From assembly GCA_006538405.1 (NCBI GenBank), contig BJKQ01000004.1, positions 2,852,001-2,916,000 on the forward strand: a DNA stretch of 64,000 nt, given 5' to 3'. Shown here piece after piece: positions 36,830-47,466 of the stretch (positions are counted from its first letter, which is position 1; the number at the start of each line of letters is the position of its first letter). The notes beneath the pieces are model-generated. The model saw only the letters and a list, made by a program, of their open reading frames with translations. It searched no databases and had not been told where the DNA came from. Origin of the DNA: Hansfordia pulvinata. Lineage: Eukaryota > Ascomycota > Sordariomycetes > Xylariales. A program made the position numbers and the translations under genes.

Positions 36830-38450
36830 AAAGAGGTGGAAGTAAACCCCCCGCTTCCCCGCTTAAGGCCTGTTTGTGTCTTAAATGTCAAAGAGAAATG
36901 ATGGCACGAGGCTAAGGCTCCTAAAGGGAGCCTCCCCCCCCCCCCCCCCCCCCCCCCCCCTCGCGTGAGCATGTTGAGCATCGCGTTTATAAAGGGTGGT
37001 TTATTTATGACTATTCTCTAAGACGGCCGCCCTGTTCATATCGCCGCCAAGTCGCTGCACACCCATAGCTTGAACTCACTAGCTTGGTAGTATCATATTC
37101 TCTTCTCCCCCATGCCGTGTTTGTAATTTTTCTCTCTTATTTGCAAGGGAATGAGGACGTGACAGGTTCTTATAGCCGGACCAGGATGATCTTCTGATCA
37201 CTGGAAGGGCTTCTACACCACGGAGAGTTATCGTCACGCTGGCCACAGGATGAAACTTGAGGTTGTATAAGCGCCATTGGATGTTATCAAACGGCCCCGC
37301 GGGGACAGACAAGGTAACTGGCAACCGACATCGGCCACGACCCTTTGTAGCCTGTTGCTAACACGGCCCCTTCACCTTCTACTATGTAACGGTTCTGGCC
37401 CATGTGGGCAAATGCACTGGTAAATACGACTAGACCGCTCTGCCAAGCAGGCAAAAGATACGAGATTGACACTTCCCTAGTGCTCAATCTTACCAGCACT
37501 TATGATCAACAGCATGCCATGGGCCAGACCCGTGACATACTATTAGTTCTCGTAACGGCGCCGGTCTCTCTTCGAGGGCCTTGTAAGCTGATGACCCCGG
37601 CATGCCACAGAACGCAGTTGAGCCACACGACACGGGGGTGCTTGCGCGGTTGGTGTGGCTGCGCCATCACCATGTGTATGTGTAAGGTCCCCTATGCTTG
37701 AGGCAATATACGTTATAGAAACCGCCACAAATATGTCCGAGAGATCTCTCTAGCTGGAGTGTTGTGGCTTACGTGCGAAAGCCCTCACTTGCCACGTTTA
37801 TATGGCCGAAGGCCCCCCCCTACGACCGTCGCCACTGGCCACAGTGTCCGGCACAGCGAACTTCTGAAAGCGATGCCTTGAGAGGTGGCGATGAGTTGAG
37901 CCAAGTGAAACCTGTACTCTCTTCAAGAGCCGCGAACGTGCAGCGCAAGGGGGGCCTTGCACATACCTTGAAAGCTGGGGAATATACGGGTCAAGCAACA
38001 AGCAACCGAGCACAAAAGTTCCTGTGCGCAGGAGCGCGGTAGGACTGAACACGGTTAATTGAATATAACATGCTGAGTTTCGACTCTTAACAGCGCTAAT
38101 TGGTAACCCCCCTGTCACGTCTGCCTGGTCGTATTCATAGGAACCCATGTCAGGCTCCCAGTACTCGTAGGTGTATCGCCGCGTCTGTGATCAGAGAGAC
38201 CCGCGGCGGGAGGCACCGAAGAGCCTGCTTGACAAATGCAAAGCAGGCGAAGATGGCGAAACATGGCTCTCGGTCGACGAGCCGTGGTCGATCGTGTGTT
38301 AAATAGCCAACCATGCGCCGCCATACTGGGGATACCCGAACTGGCTCATCAGCTTTTACACACACACACACACACACACATACGCTGAAGAAAGCCTCAT
38401 ATTCTAATCTAATTCTCCAAAACAGGACTTCCCCTCTCACACCATTCATC
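36830..38450. other. 1.6-kb intergenic region with a C27 tract
   Basis: No gene is supported. A C27 homopolymer occupies 36934-36960, 105 bases after the stop of copy B. The middle is less GC-rich than the surroundings. A CA repeat (about 38359-38379) lies upstream of the next ATG. Confidence 0.5.
36934..36960. repeat. C27 homopolymer
   Basis: This is the longest homopolymer in the window, 105 bases after the stop of the secreted copy B gene. Confidence 0.9.
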
Positions 38451-39164
38451 ATGCTCCTGAAGAACACGTTCTCGGTCGCCCTCCAGGCCTCCATGGCCCT
38501 GACGGCCGCCGCCATGCCCGCATCCCCCGCATCCCCCGCCTCGCTGTCCGCCAGGGCCGGGACAGAGGGCAAGGACACGGAGATGAGCCAGCAGGCCGCG
38601 GTGAAGCTCTGGAAGCCGACGCGTCACAGCGACTGGAGCGACAGACTCAACGACCAAATGGCGACGAATTGGAAGCAAATTCCGGAGTACGACCCGCTTG
38701 GCAATCAGTTGCACGACGACGAGTTCCCGACCCAGGTCGGAACGACTCTCGAGCGCGTCATCTTCCGGCCGGCCGGCAGCGGCGGCGACAGCGGCGGCGA
38801 CGTCGCCGACAGCGGCGGCCGCCGCCACCGCCTCGCCCAGCTGCTGTCGTTGAAGTCCTCTTCCAAGGCCAACAAGGACGCCGAAACCGCCGAGGACGCC
38901 GAGGGCGTCGCCGTCGGCAAGGCCAAGCTGCACATCTCACGCATGGTCGACAACTACTTCCCCGCCGGCGGGCGCCTCAAGTCGTCAATGGACAACGAGG
39001 CCGCCGTCAACGCGTGGCTGAAGGGGGACAAGTCGCTGCCCGGCACGTTCAAGATCGAGGCCACTCTGGAGGGCGTCGACGAGAGCGTCGTGAAGGAGCT
39101 CGAGGAGGGTTCTGGGGACTTCTACTTGGAGAAGGCGACCAACCCAGTACACGACCGAAACTGA
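38451..39164 (+). CDS. Secreted protein of unknown function
   Basis: Single exon of 237 aa. The start at 38451 follows CATTCATCATG and begins a signal peptide (MLLKNTFSVALQASMALTAA). PASPASPAS and a LSARAG junction follow, then a Trp-containing region (KLWKPTRHSDWSDRLNDQM, NWKQIPEYDPLG) and a Gly/Ser/Asp-rich repeat (GSGGDSGGDVADSGG). The end is a predicted alpha/beta segment (PGTFKIEATLEGVDESVVKE). There are no cysteines after the signal peptide. The stop codon lies at the edge of a repeated 3' unit (see the direct repeat). No family is recognised. Position and style link it to the neighbouring secreted genes. Confidence 0.75.
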   Translation: MLLKNTFSVALQASMALTAAAMPASPASPASLSARAGTEGKDTEMSQQAAVKLWKPTRHSDWSDRLNDQMATNWKQIPEYDPLGNQLHDDEFPTQVGTTLERVIFRPAGSGGDSGGDVADSGGRRHRLAQLLSLKSSSKANKDAETAEDAEGVAVGKAKLHISRMVDNYFPAGGRLKSSMDNEAAVNAWLKGDKSLPGTFKIEATLEGVDESVVKELEEGSGDFYLEKATNPVHDRN

Positions 39165-39322
39165 AATGCTGAAGCCTAAAGCCTGAAGGGGGTCACGCGA
39201 GGAAATCCGTAAGGGAACACGACCGAATAGAAGCTCAACAAAATAAGGCTGTAGCAGCACGAAATGCTCAAGCCTGAAGGGGGGCACGCGAATAGATCCG
39301 TGAGGGAACACGACCGAATAGA
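39150..39322. repeat. Direct repeat of about 65 bases around the 3' end of the secreted gene
   Basis: Two close copies (39164-39230 and 39261-39322) run from AAATGCT(G/C)AAGCCT to ACACGACCGAATAG. A third partial copy of the ACACGACCGAA core (39150-39160) overlaps the last codons of the CDS, so the stop context may derive from the repeat. Confidence 0.8.
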
Positions 39323-39714
39323 TAGACATAGATTTATAGAATCCAGACTGCTTATTAATGGCGCTATCCGTCATGTATAAGCTGGACCGCGCCGTCAGAG
39401 TAGGCTGATGTCAGCCATCAAAGTGGGCTGATGTCAGCGAAGACGGCAGAGACACCCCTTCCGGGCATCAGTGGTGCGTGCATGACAATGTGCATGTATA
39501 TGGTTCAGTGGTCACCGAACTCGCGGCCGTCGGGATCATTGGTCTAATTTTCGTCTTATCTCTTCCCGGTGTCAACCCGGGCAGCCAACGCCGCCTTATT
39601 CCCCGCGCGCCTCCGCAAAGCCGATCCAACGAACGCCAATACTCTTACTGTCGAGTCTCAGTAATCCCCTTTTAACAACAACTCGGTGGCCAGTTTTCCT
39701 CTTTACTTGTTTAA
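39165..39714. other. Convergent 3' region between two secreted-protein genes
   Basis: No gene is seen. Besides the direct repeat it holds a 17-base duplication, AGT(A/G)GGCTGATGTCAGC, at 39399-39415 and 39422-39438. Confidence 0.5.
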
Positions 39715-40491
39715 TCAAACGGGCCTGCCCGCCCTGAACTCTTCTTCCCACGGGTACCCCGGCGTGGTGACGGACACCTCGGCGCCCGGGCCCCCCACGC
39801 CGTTATTGACGACCTTGATGATGAGGATGATGATGGGGAACATGGCGGCGATGCCGGTGCCCGTGGCCGACATCGAGTGGCCGCTGGTGCCGAGGGCGAC
39901 GGCGGCGACGATGAGGGCGAGCGCCGAGGTGGCGAGGGCGACGCCGCCCTTGTGGCGCCCCGCGCCCCGGGCCAGGGCCTGCACCAGGTCGCCGATCCAC
40001 TGCAGGCGCCGGGCCGGGTCCAGCGCCGCGAGCGCGCGCCGGGCCCGTTCGAACCGGGGCTCGCCGCGGTGCTGCGCCTCGAGCCCGCTGGCCCGCTCGA
40101 ACAGGTGACGCTCCGACTCGGCGGCTGCCGCGCTCCCGCTGCCGTACGAAGCCAGCGTCTCTTCGCCCACCTGGTGCGTGTACGGGTACGCGCCCGTGCT
40201 GAGCCCCACGAAGTACCGCTGGTCCAGGCCGTCGTCCGCCGACCCGGAGCCCTCGGGGTCGATCACGCACGGATTCTCGCGGGCCGTCCAGCAGCCGCGC
40301 TTGTCGTCGCAGGGCACGCGGTCCTTATCCAGGAGGGCCGCGCAGGGCCGGGTGATGTGGACCTCGAAGCCGTCGGCGGTCCGGGCGGCCAGGCGGGCGT
40401 CCTTCTCGCCGGCGTCGGCGAGGGGAGACGCCAGCGCCGCGAAGGGGGCCAGGAGGGGCACAAGGCCCAGCATGGCGGTGGAAGCGAGCAT
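39715..40491 (-). CDS. Signal-peptide protein with C-terminal transmembrane hairpin, unknown function
   Basis: Single exon of 258 aa on the minus strand. The signal peptide (MLASTAMLGLVPLLAPFAAL) is followed by a four-cysteine cluster (C50, C61, C67, C75, around CAALLDKDRVPC and GCWTARENPC) that could form two disulphides. A helical region (residues 125-178) leads to two hydrophobic segments near the C-terminus, 183-203 (GVALATSALALIVAAVALGTS) and 213-228 (GIAAMFPIIILIIKVV). The end is short and polar. A TATA box lies 133 bases upstream. The layout suggests a secretory-pathway membrane protein or a secreted membrane-inserting protein. No family is recognised. Confidence 0.75.
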   Translation of the reverse strand: MLASTAMLGLVPLLAPFAALASPLADAGEKDARLAARTADGFEVHITRPCAALLDKDRVPCDDKRGCWTARENPCVIDPEGSGSADDGLDQRYFVGLSTGAYPYTHQVGEETLASYGSGSAAAAESERHLFERASGLEAQHRGEPRFERARRALAALDPARRLQWIGDLVQALARGAGRHKGGVALATSALALIVAAVALGTSGHSMSATGTGIAAMFPIIILIIKVVNNGVGGPGAEVSVTTPGYPWEEEFRAGRPV

Positions 40492-40623
40492 GGCCGAAAG
40501 ATGGGCAAGGGGGGCTCGATGTTTTTTCAGATCTCTCGGTTCAGGGAACTTTCGGGGTGGGGGTCGCGGTCGGATGATGAGGACTATTCAGCCAGTGTCG
40601 AGTTATTGCGTCGATGCCAGGAG

Positions 40624-40629
40624 CTTTAT
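40624..40629 (-). promoter_or_regulatory. TATA box (TATAAA, minus strand) for the gene starting at 40491
   Basis: TATAAAG reads on the minus strand 133 bases upstream of the ATG. Confidence 0.55.
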
Positions 40630-42689
40630 ACAGCGCCGCAGCCGTGGCCCCGTCGGTCGCCTCAGAACCTTGCTCACACTCGATCGAGCACGGCAGACTC
40701 CGGACCTATACTCGAGAACTTTTGTCGGAGCTGGGAACAGGGAAGAGCAGAGCAGGGGGACATTACTTTCGACCCGGGCAAGCGGGCAAGGCTGGGATGA
40801 AGGCCAAGATGTGGTGGCCACCAGGGGTAGATCTCCTCTCCTCGCCCGGGGCGCTGGAGGCGAAAGCCGCACGCCCGTATGGGCTCTTCTGGGCGGCATC
40901 GGGCGGCCGTATATGCCCTTATTGGGAGAAAGGCGCAGTCTCCTGCCAGGTGCGCCGGGCTCGAGGGGCAAAAGGGCCACGGCATTCGGGCTTTGCCCCT
41001 GGAGATGGGTGTTGCGAGTTGCGCATCTGGGTGGCAATGTGGTGGCCATGTCTGGCCTGGGCTGGAACAGTACTTGGGTGCCGAGTTTCCTCTGATTAAT
41101 CAGCTCGATGAATCAACTCCGGGGTCCTTACAGGCTACAAGTTGGTTACCGCCTGGAGTACTCGTAGCACGCGGGCCATTCGACTTGACGTTCGCTCTTG
41201 TCTGCTTGCGTTTTTTGCCAGAACGACTTGGCTTACTTCGAGTATGTACCAGTCGACGCCCATGGAAAGTCAGTCAGCGCACACGAGTTCTGAACCTCAA
41301 AAACGGAGGACCGCTGGTTAGCTGACCGTGCGGAAGACGCTGTCCTGAAGCGGCAACTGGATCAGGAAATGATGGATTGGATAGGAATAGATGGATAAGT
41401 GGTGGTATTGATATTGTAGAACGGAGAGATTCCCAGTCTATCTGATCCCAGCGCAGACTTCCCATATACCTAATGTCACGGTCGTCCCTTCCCACAACCA
41501 AGCACGGCAGGTAAGTGGTAACGGAAGGAGTATCAAAAAGGCTAACTAGATTACTCAAGCTACATGTAGATTAAATCGGGCGCGGGCAAGGTCACCGGCC
41601 AACTAAGTTAACGAGAAAGGTACCTGGCACTAGGTAAGTGCTTGGAAGATACTTACACGCAGTCTTGACCAGTCCATATACGAGTACCAGAGGTATGTGC
41701 TTGGAAAGAAAAGAAAAGAAAAGGGCCCCTCCGCCGGACAAACAACAACGCAACTCGTAAGTGAGCAGCCGATATTCGCCATCTCGCCAACCAGGGCCCA
41801 GGACATCCCCCGAGTGTAAATACGTGCCGGGGACCTCCCGGCCAGGAGCTTGCGCCCCCGCAGAACCCCGAGAGGAACCCGCGCCGCCACCACTCGGGCA
41901 CCAACGAGCTGCTGCGAGCTGGCGGGACGGCGAGAGCATTGAGGCCTGAGGCTCATGCCCCACCCCCGCCGTCCAGAAGCGGCTGTGTTCTTAAACGCCG
42001 GCTCCTCGATCGCCTTTTGTCACCGCCGCTGATAATCGTGGGGCTCTCTTTCTCTGATTGGAATGATAAGCAATCGCCTCTTCTGCACCCATGGGCCATG
42101 CCGCCCTCTAACATGTCGATGGGCGGAGGTGCCGACTTATAGTACCACTGCCGGCGCCGTCCTATCCCGGCGGAGGTGTGAGAGAAGCACCATGCTTGAC
42201 CAACGCCGATCGCCGCGTCTAATCGTACTCGTGCCGTGTCGTGCCTCCTACGGCGAGCGGTATGGTGTGTTCCTTTCCAGTGTTTCTTGACCGGCACTGA
42301 TGGAAGTCTAGTAATTTGAAACCCCCTCCTTAACAAGAAAGCCTCAAGTTCCTAAGCTATAGTCGATAGAACCATGTCGAAGGTCCGTTCTCCCTCGCGG
42401 CCGGGCTGACAAGAACCAACCATAGGTATCTAGCCCCGGTCTGCGTCACGCCGGAGAGGTGGAGCCAAGCCGCGAGGCTCAGCCGCTGCTGATTGGCGGC
42501 CTGGCTGCCTCGCCACGCCACGCCACGTGACTCCCGCCCGGCCCATCATCTACGATCCAGGTCAGGTTAGGTAATCTCAGATGATGGTTAGATCAAGCGA
42601 CGGCTTGGCTCCGTCACCATCTACAACTGCTTGTGAATTGTGTGTTGTAAGATGGGCAGCTCGGGTCAGGTTCACCTCCAGAGTACCAT

Positions 42690-42697
42690 TATAAATA
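42690..42697 (+). promoter_or_regulatory. TATA box (TATAAATA) for the HNH gene
   Basis: TATAAATA lies 187 bases upstream of the ATG at 42884, in a locally AT-richer stretch. Confidence 0.55.
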
Positions 42698-42883
42698 AAT
42701 ACTCTCTACGGGGTCTGATGCCGGCAACGATGCTCGACGGGCACCACTCGTCTACGTCATTCGCCCGCCGAACCTTCAACTGACCAAGACACGCCCACGC
42801 GACATCTCTTGCCACGCCTTTCCGCCCCTACCGAGCCTGTCAGCCCGCCTACATAACCTACTCGTGCGCGAGAGCCACCCACC

Positions 42884-43807
42884 ATGACGCCCGAGGAGCA
42901 GCGCGAGGAGAACTACGAGACCTTCCGGGAGTGCGTCTCGGCCGCGCTGATCAAGAGGACCTGCGAGGCCGAGCGCAAGGCGTCTTCGTCGTCTTCGTCG
43001 TCGTCGTCGTCGTCGTCGTCGCGGAGGCGCGCCGCCGGCGCCAACGCGCGAGCCAAGCAGAAGAAGAAGCACGGCAGATCCAAGCTCGAGTCCGGCGACA
43101 GCGCCCCAGTAGACGCATATGGCAACAGCAGCAGCGGTAGCCTGGCGGAGGACCTCGCCGACTTCGTCGACTACGTGGCGTCCGAGGCGTTCGCCAGCCT
43201 GCCGGCGGAGCTCCGGGAGCTCGACTACCACGGGTGGGCGCGGGTGGACGGCGCGGCGGGAGGCCTGCGGGCGCGCTGCGCGCCGCCGCTGACGGGCGCC
43301 GACGTGGCGGCGCTGGTGTACCCGGGCCTGGACCCGGGGGTGGGTGAGTCGCTGGCGGCGTACGGGATCATCCCCACCACCACAGGGACTGCGGAACCGG
43401 AGGACGAAGACGAGAGGCAGCTGCAGCTGGAGGAAGGGGTGGCCGCATTCCTGGCGCCGGCGGTGGGCGGGCTGGTGGAGGCGCTGTCGCAGCCGCCGCC
43501 GGCGCCGCGGTCGACCAAGGCCGAGGCCGAGGGGTGCGAGCTGTGCGGCCGCGGGTGGGTGCCGCTGGGGTACCACCACCTGATCCCGCGGTTCGTGCAC
43601 GCCAAGGCGGTCAAGCGCGGGTGGCACCGCGCCGAGGACCTGCAGAGCGTCGCCTGGCTGTGCGGCGCCTGCCACCGCTTCGTCCACCGCTTCGCCGGCC
43701 ACGAGGCCCTGGCCCGCCGCTACTACACCGTCGACCTGCTGCTAGCCGACGAGCAGGTCGCCCGCTGGGCCGACTGGGCCGGCCGGCTGCGGTGGAAGGG
43801 GAGGTGA
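42884..43807 (+). CDS. HNH-type zinc-finger/nuclease-domain protein
   Basis: Single exon of 307 aa with start in a good context (CACCATGACG). The N-terminus is basic with a 13-residue poly-Ser run (about S34-S46) and a Lys/Arg cluster (AKQKKKHGR) that could act as a nuclear localisation signal. A helical middle follows (SLAEDLADFVDYVASEAF). The C-terminal part has the HNH layout: C218-x2-C221, the histidine pair Y-H231-H232-L-I-P, then W-L-C260-x2-C263-H264-R-F-V-H268. Two CxxC pairs suggest a structural zinc, and H231/H232 with H264/H268 are candidate catalytic or metal-binding residues. The family includes homing and restriction nucleases and repair enzymes. The role in this fungus is not known. 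Confidence 0.75.
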   Translation: MTPEEQREENYETFRECVSAALIKRTCEAERKASSSSSSSSSSSSSRRRAAGANARAKQKKKHGRSKLESGDSAPVDAYGNSSSGSLAEDLADFVDYVASEAFASLPAELRELDYHGWARVDGAAGGLRARCAPPLTGADVAALVYPGLDPGVGESLAAYGIIPTTTGTAEPEDEDERQLQLEEGVAAFLAPAVGGLVEALSQPPPAPRSTKAEAEGCELCGRGWVPLGYHHLIPRFVHAKAVKRGWHRAEDLQSVAWLCGACHRFVHRFAGHEALARRYYTVDLLLADEQVARWADWAGRLRWKGR

Positions 43808-45905
43808 TAACGGACCTCGCGGAAAGGGGTTGTTGTTGCGATGTGTGATGAATGGTTTTGTTGAACTCGGCCTTGTTGGGTGGGCGGACAAGGCGGACAA
43901 GGCAGACAGGGCCGGATTGGTGGGAGCTGGCCTCGATGAGAGATGAAGAATAGACCATTCAGGTCGTCGCAGCTTGGTGCTGCAGTTAAGGGAGGCATGG
44001 GTGAATCAAATGGATGTCGCACACATGCATACACCAATAATTGATGTACACCCGCCTGTATTCTTATTGGCTTACCCAGTATAGGCGCAGACGGGGTTAC
44101 CGGATGAGACCGAATGGAAGATCCGAGAATGGGACATCTGGAGCCTCGAAGTCTTCATAGCATACCCGCCTATTGCAATAGGTCGCGCCTGCCTCAACTA
44201 CCTCTTTGCAACTACGTAGCATCCTTTAGCCAGATGGATACCTGCGTATAGGTACAATTCAGTACGGCACGTTTCAGTCATCTCAGCCGTTCACGAATCT
44301 CCAACAACTCTCTTCCATCGTGCAATATACACATAGCCATGTATATGATCCCGCTGTGCACCGTGTTGACACGGCCGAGGCGTTTCCCGTGTTGATGTCG
44401 GGCCACCTTAGGGATTGGTAGGCATAACGCGGCCCCCCTGCCCCCGGTAGAGACGTCAAGATACGGTGTAAAGTTGTTAACGATCTGCCACTCGCACTCG
44501 CTCCACAGGATCAAGGGTAGTCCCGCAGAGCGCCAAGGAAGGAGGCGAGTCGCTTTCTCGAAGGCCTCAAGCAGAGGCCGACCTGCGTTGCCCGAACGTG
44601 CTGTGCTCCCAGCGCTAGTGATGGAAAGAGTCTTGTGGCGTATCCGGACAGCGTCTTCAACAGCGACAGCAAGGATCTAAAAAAAAACCAGAGCGACCTC
44701 GAAAATCGAGTTTCCTACACGACTGCTGGAGTCCTGGGATGTAAGGAGTTTGTAATGCAGGGTGGTCGCATTGTCCGCACCAGTTGAACGCCCATGCCCC
44801 TTCATAGAGTCCAATGTTCTTGCGCTGCGCTGTTCTCTCGCTGCTCGGCTGAGGAGTGTGCCCCGGCCTCATGCTTGAGAGATTCGAAATGGAGGTTATG
44901 TGGGACGAAATTCGACTCGGAGGCCTTGGGTAGGGGCTCTGTCGGTGAAAAGAGGGACAAACGGCGGGAGTCGGGGCTCCAAGAGATACCCGGGACGGAG
45001 GACCGTCTCGCTCCCGCCCACGCCCAGATCAGATCAGCTCGCTGTGAGTAGTACAGCTCTTGGCGCCGAGCCTCGTCGCTGCGAGACTGGGCGGCTGAAG
45101 GAGAACCGATCGTGCCCCGGTCGAGTGGGTGAGTGCTCGGCGCTTTCCATCGATTGGCTCGGCGCATCCAGATCATCGGATAGCGCCGAAGCCATCGGGC
45201 CCCCAGGCTCCGAGATCTCGGCGCTCCGAGACCGCGGCCAAGCAGCTATCGCAGCGCTACTCATACACAATGGCGATTCAATCGCCGCGGCGCAAGATAG
45301 ATAGCATTTCATGACTCCCCCCCCCCCCTTCACATGGCGCCCCGGAACCTTGGCACATTGCCCAGCACACAGGGAATAACAACACCGGCCCTATATCGAT
45401 GTACACCTACATACCTTGGTAAGTCTCCGGGCAATCTAGGTAGTATGCCATGGCGAAAAAACCATGAGCTGCTTGCACCAAGGCGCGCAACCACCGACGT
45501 GGACATCGAGCCTGGTCCGGGTCCACCGCCGAGGTTATCGCCGACCCACGAAAGCCTCCTCTCGGAGAGCAAGAGACCCGGAGGCACCCTGCTCGCCGAT
45601 GGCCTCCGCTTTTCCCCATGTGCGGTGGGAAGAATCTCGACGCCGTGCTCTGGCTGGGTGAGGCGCGGAAACTTCTATATGTACTCTATCCAAACCTCTT
45701 TCCATCGTAAAACAAGACATCCCATCATCAAGAAAATCAGATCACACACAGCCGGGGTTTTTTTTCTTTTTTTTTTCTTTTGGCACCGCTCACTCAGAGT
45801 CTTGAACTTTGCTGGGCTTCAGCCAGTACACTTTCTCTCCCTTAAATTCCTCTTCCCTCTCTCTCATTTGTGGCCCCGGCCGCAGCCGAGAGAAGCAGAA
45901 GCGCA
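43808..45905. other. 2.1-kb intergenic region
   Basis: No gene is supported. A C12 tract lies at 45317-45328. The T-rich stretch near 45757-45780 and the following CT-rich leader precede the dioxygenase ATG. Confidence 0.45.
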
Positions 45906-47330
45906 ATGGCCACCGCGACAATGACGGCCCCGGCCCCGGCAGCGGGGGCGGCCCCCGGCCGAAGAACCCGGACGGCTCGGCGCTGTACCCGGACTTCCTG
46001 CCGTACTACGACCCGCTGGAGAAGGTCGAGGACCTGCGCGACTTTGCGCACTTCGACCCGGGCCACCGCGCGGACCCGGCCCTGCCCAACCTGCTCCCCC
46101 CGGCCGCCCGGGCGTCGAGGCGGCCGACCTGAGCCCCCACGTCGGCACCGAGGTCCGCGGCGTCCAGTTGTCGGCCCTGTCGCCCGCCGGGCTCGACGAG
46201 CTGGCCCTGCTGGCCGCCCGCCGCGGCGCCCTCGTCTTCCGCGACCAGGACTTCGTGTCGGTCGGCATGGACCGCCAGAAGGAGATTGTCCGCCATTTCG
46301 GCCCCCTGCACGTCCACGGCTGGGCCCCGCACCCGGCCGCCGGCTCCCCCGAGCACATGATCATCTACGACCACAAGGAGTGCGTTTTTTGGCTTTGATC
46401 ACGATTTGCTTCTGGAATCCGATCCACACACGTCCCCCGTGTTCTCCTTTCACCCCCCCCCCCCCCCCCACCCCCTTTCTATGACCTACACGCGTACATG
46501 CATACTGACTCCTCAAATCCAAAAACAGCGACCTCCGCGTCCGCCACTCCTGGAAGGGCCGCAGCCCCGTCCAGTGGCACACGGACCAGTCCCCCGAGCC
46601 CCAGCCCCCGGGCACCACCTTCATCGGCATGCTCGAGTCCCCCAGCGGCTGCGGCGGCGACACCCTCGTCGGCTCCAGCGTGGCCGCCTTCAGGGCCCTG
46701 TCCCCGCGCTTCCGCAAGAGGCTCGAGGGTTTAACGGCCATCCACTCCAACGACGACGGCGTCTCCCAGGAGCTCCGCAACAACGGCCAGGGCGCCGTCA
46801 TGCGCCGCCGGGAGCTCGCCCAGGAGCACCCCGTCGTCATCGTGCACCCCGTCACGGGGGAGAAGGCTTTGTGTGAGTTTTCTTTTCTTTCTTTTTTCTT
46901 TTTTCTTCCTTCCTTTCTTTCTGTCTTTCTTCCTGTCCAATCCCAAAAGAAAGAGACATGTATACCTCTCACCAATAGATATATATGCTAATTACTCCCC
47001 CTCCCCGCCCCAGACGTCAACCCGGTCTACACCAAGCGCATCGTCGGCTTCGACCAGGAGGAGTCCGACTACCTGCTGCGCTTCCTCTTCGACCACATCG
47101 CCAAGCGCCAGGACCTGCAGTGCCGCGTCCGCTACGAGCAGGGCACCGTCCTCGTCTGGGACCAGCGCGTCACCAACCACTCCCAGACCCTCGACTACCC
47201 CGCCGGCGACCGCCGCCACGGCTTCCGCCTCACCCCGCTCGCCGGCAAGCCCATCCCCGCCAAGGTCGAGGAGGACGACGGCGAGGAGTGCCGCAAGGAC
47301 CTCAGCCGCGTCCAGCTCAACATGTGCTGA
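45906..47330 (+). CDS. TauD/TfdA-type Fe(II)/2-oxoglutarate dioxygenase; two frame breaks
   Basis: Three exons, 45906-46379, 46529-46872 and 47014-47330, match fungal sulfonate/TauD-like dioxygenases. Motifs are YYDPLEKVEDL and DPGHRADPALPNLL, then GTEVRGVQLSALS, LVFRDQDF, the iron-binding H-x-D in VQWHTDQS, GGDTL, HPVTGEKAL, and the distal RRHGFRLTP histidine/arginine. The introns are 149 and 141 nt, with donors GTGCGT and GTGAGT. Exon 1 changes frame by -1 twice. The first change is at the G5/C5 runs 45944-45956, between the ATG and PKNPDGSALYP. The second is at the C6 run 46096-46101, between NLLPP and GVEAADLSPH. Adding one base at each gives 378 aa, a normal family length. It would hydroxylate a sulfonate or related substrate using 2-oxoglutarate; the substrate is unknown. 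Confidence 0.85.
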
Positions 47331-47466
47331 GGGAGGTCGGCGGGCTTTGCTGATTTCAACCCACGACGTGGGCATGGTTCTTGTGCATTCATGTATATAC
47401 CTTACGTTAGATGGTTCCATTTCGTCAAAAACCGTATTCGTGATACTTCACTTGCTCCATTCACTT
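47331..47466. other. 136-bp convergent 3' spacer
   Basis: This short spacer separates the stops of the dioxygenase and the Zn2Cys6 regulator. Their 3' UTRs probably overlap. Confidence 0.6.

Larger units (their letters stand above)
40492..42883. other. 2.4-kb divergent intergenic region
   Basis: No gene is supported. It carries the TATA box of the minus-strand gene (40624-40629) and that of the HNH gene (42690-42697). Confidence 0.5.
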
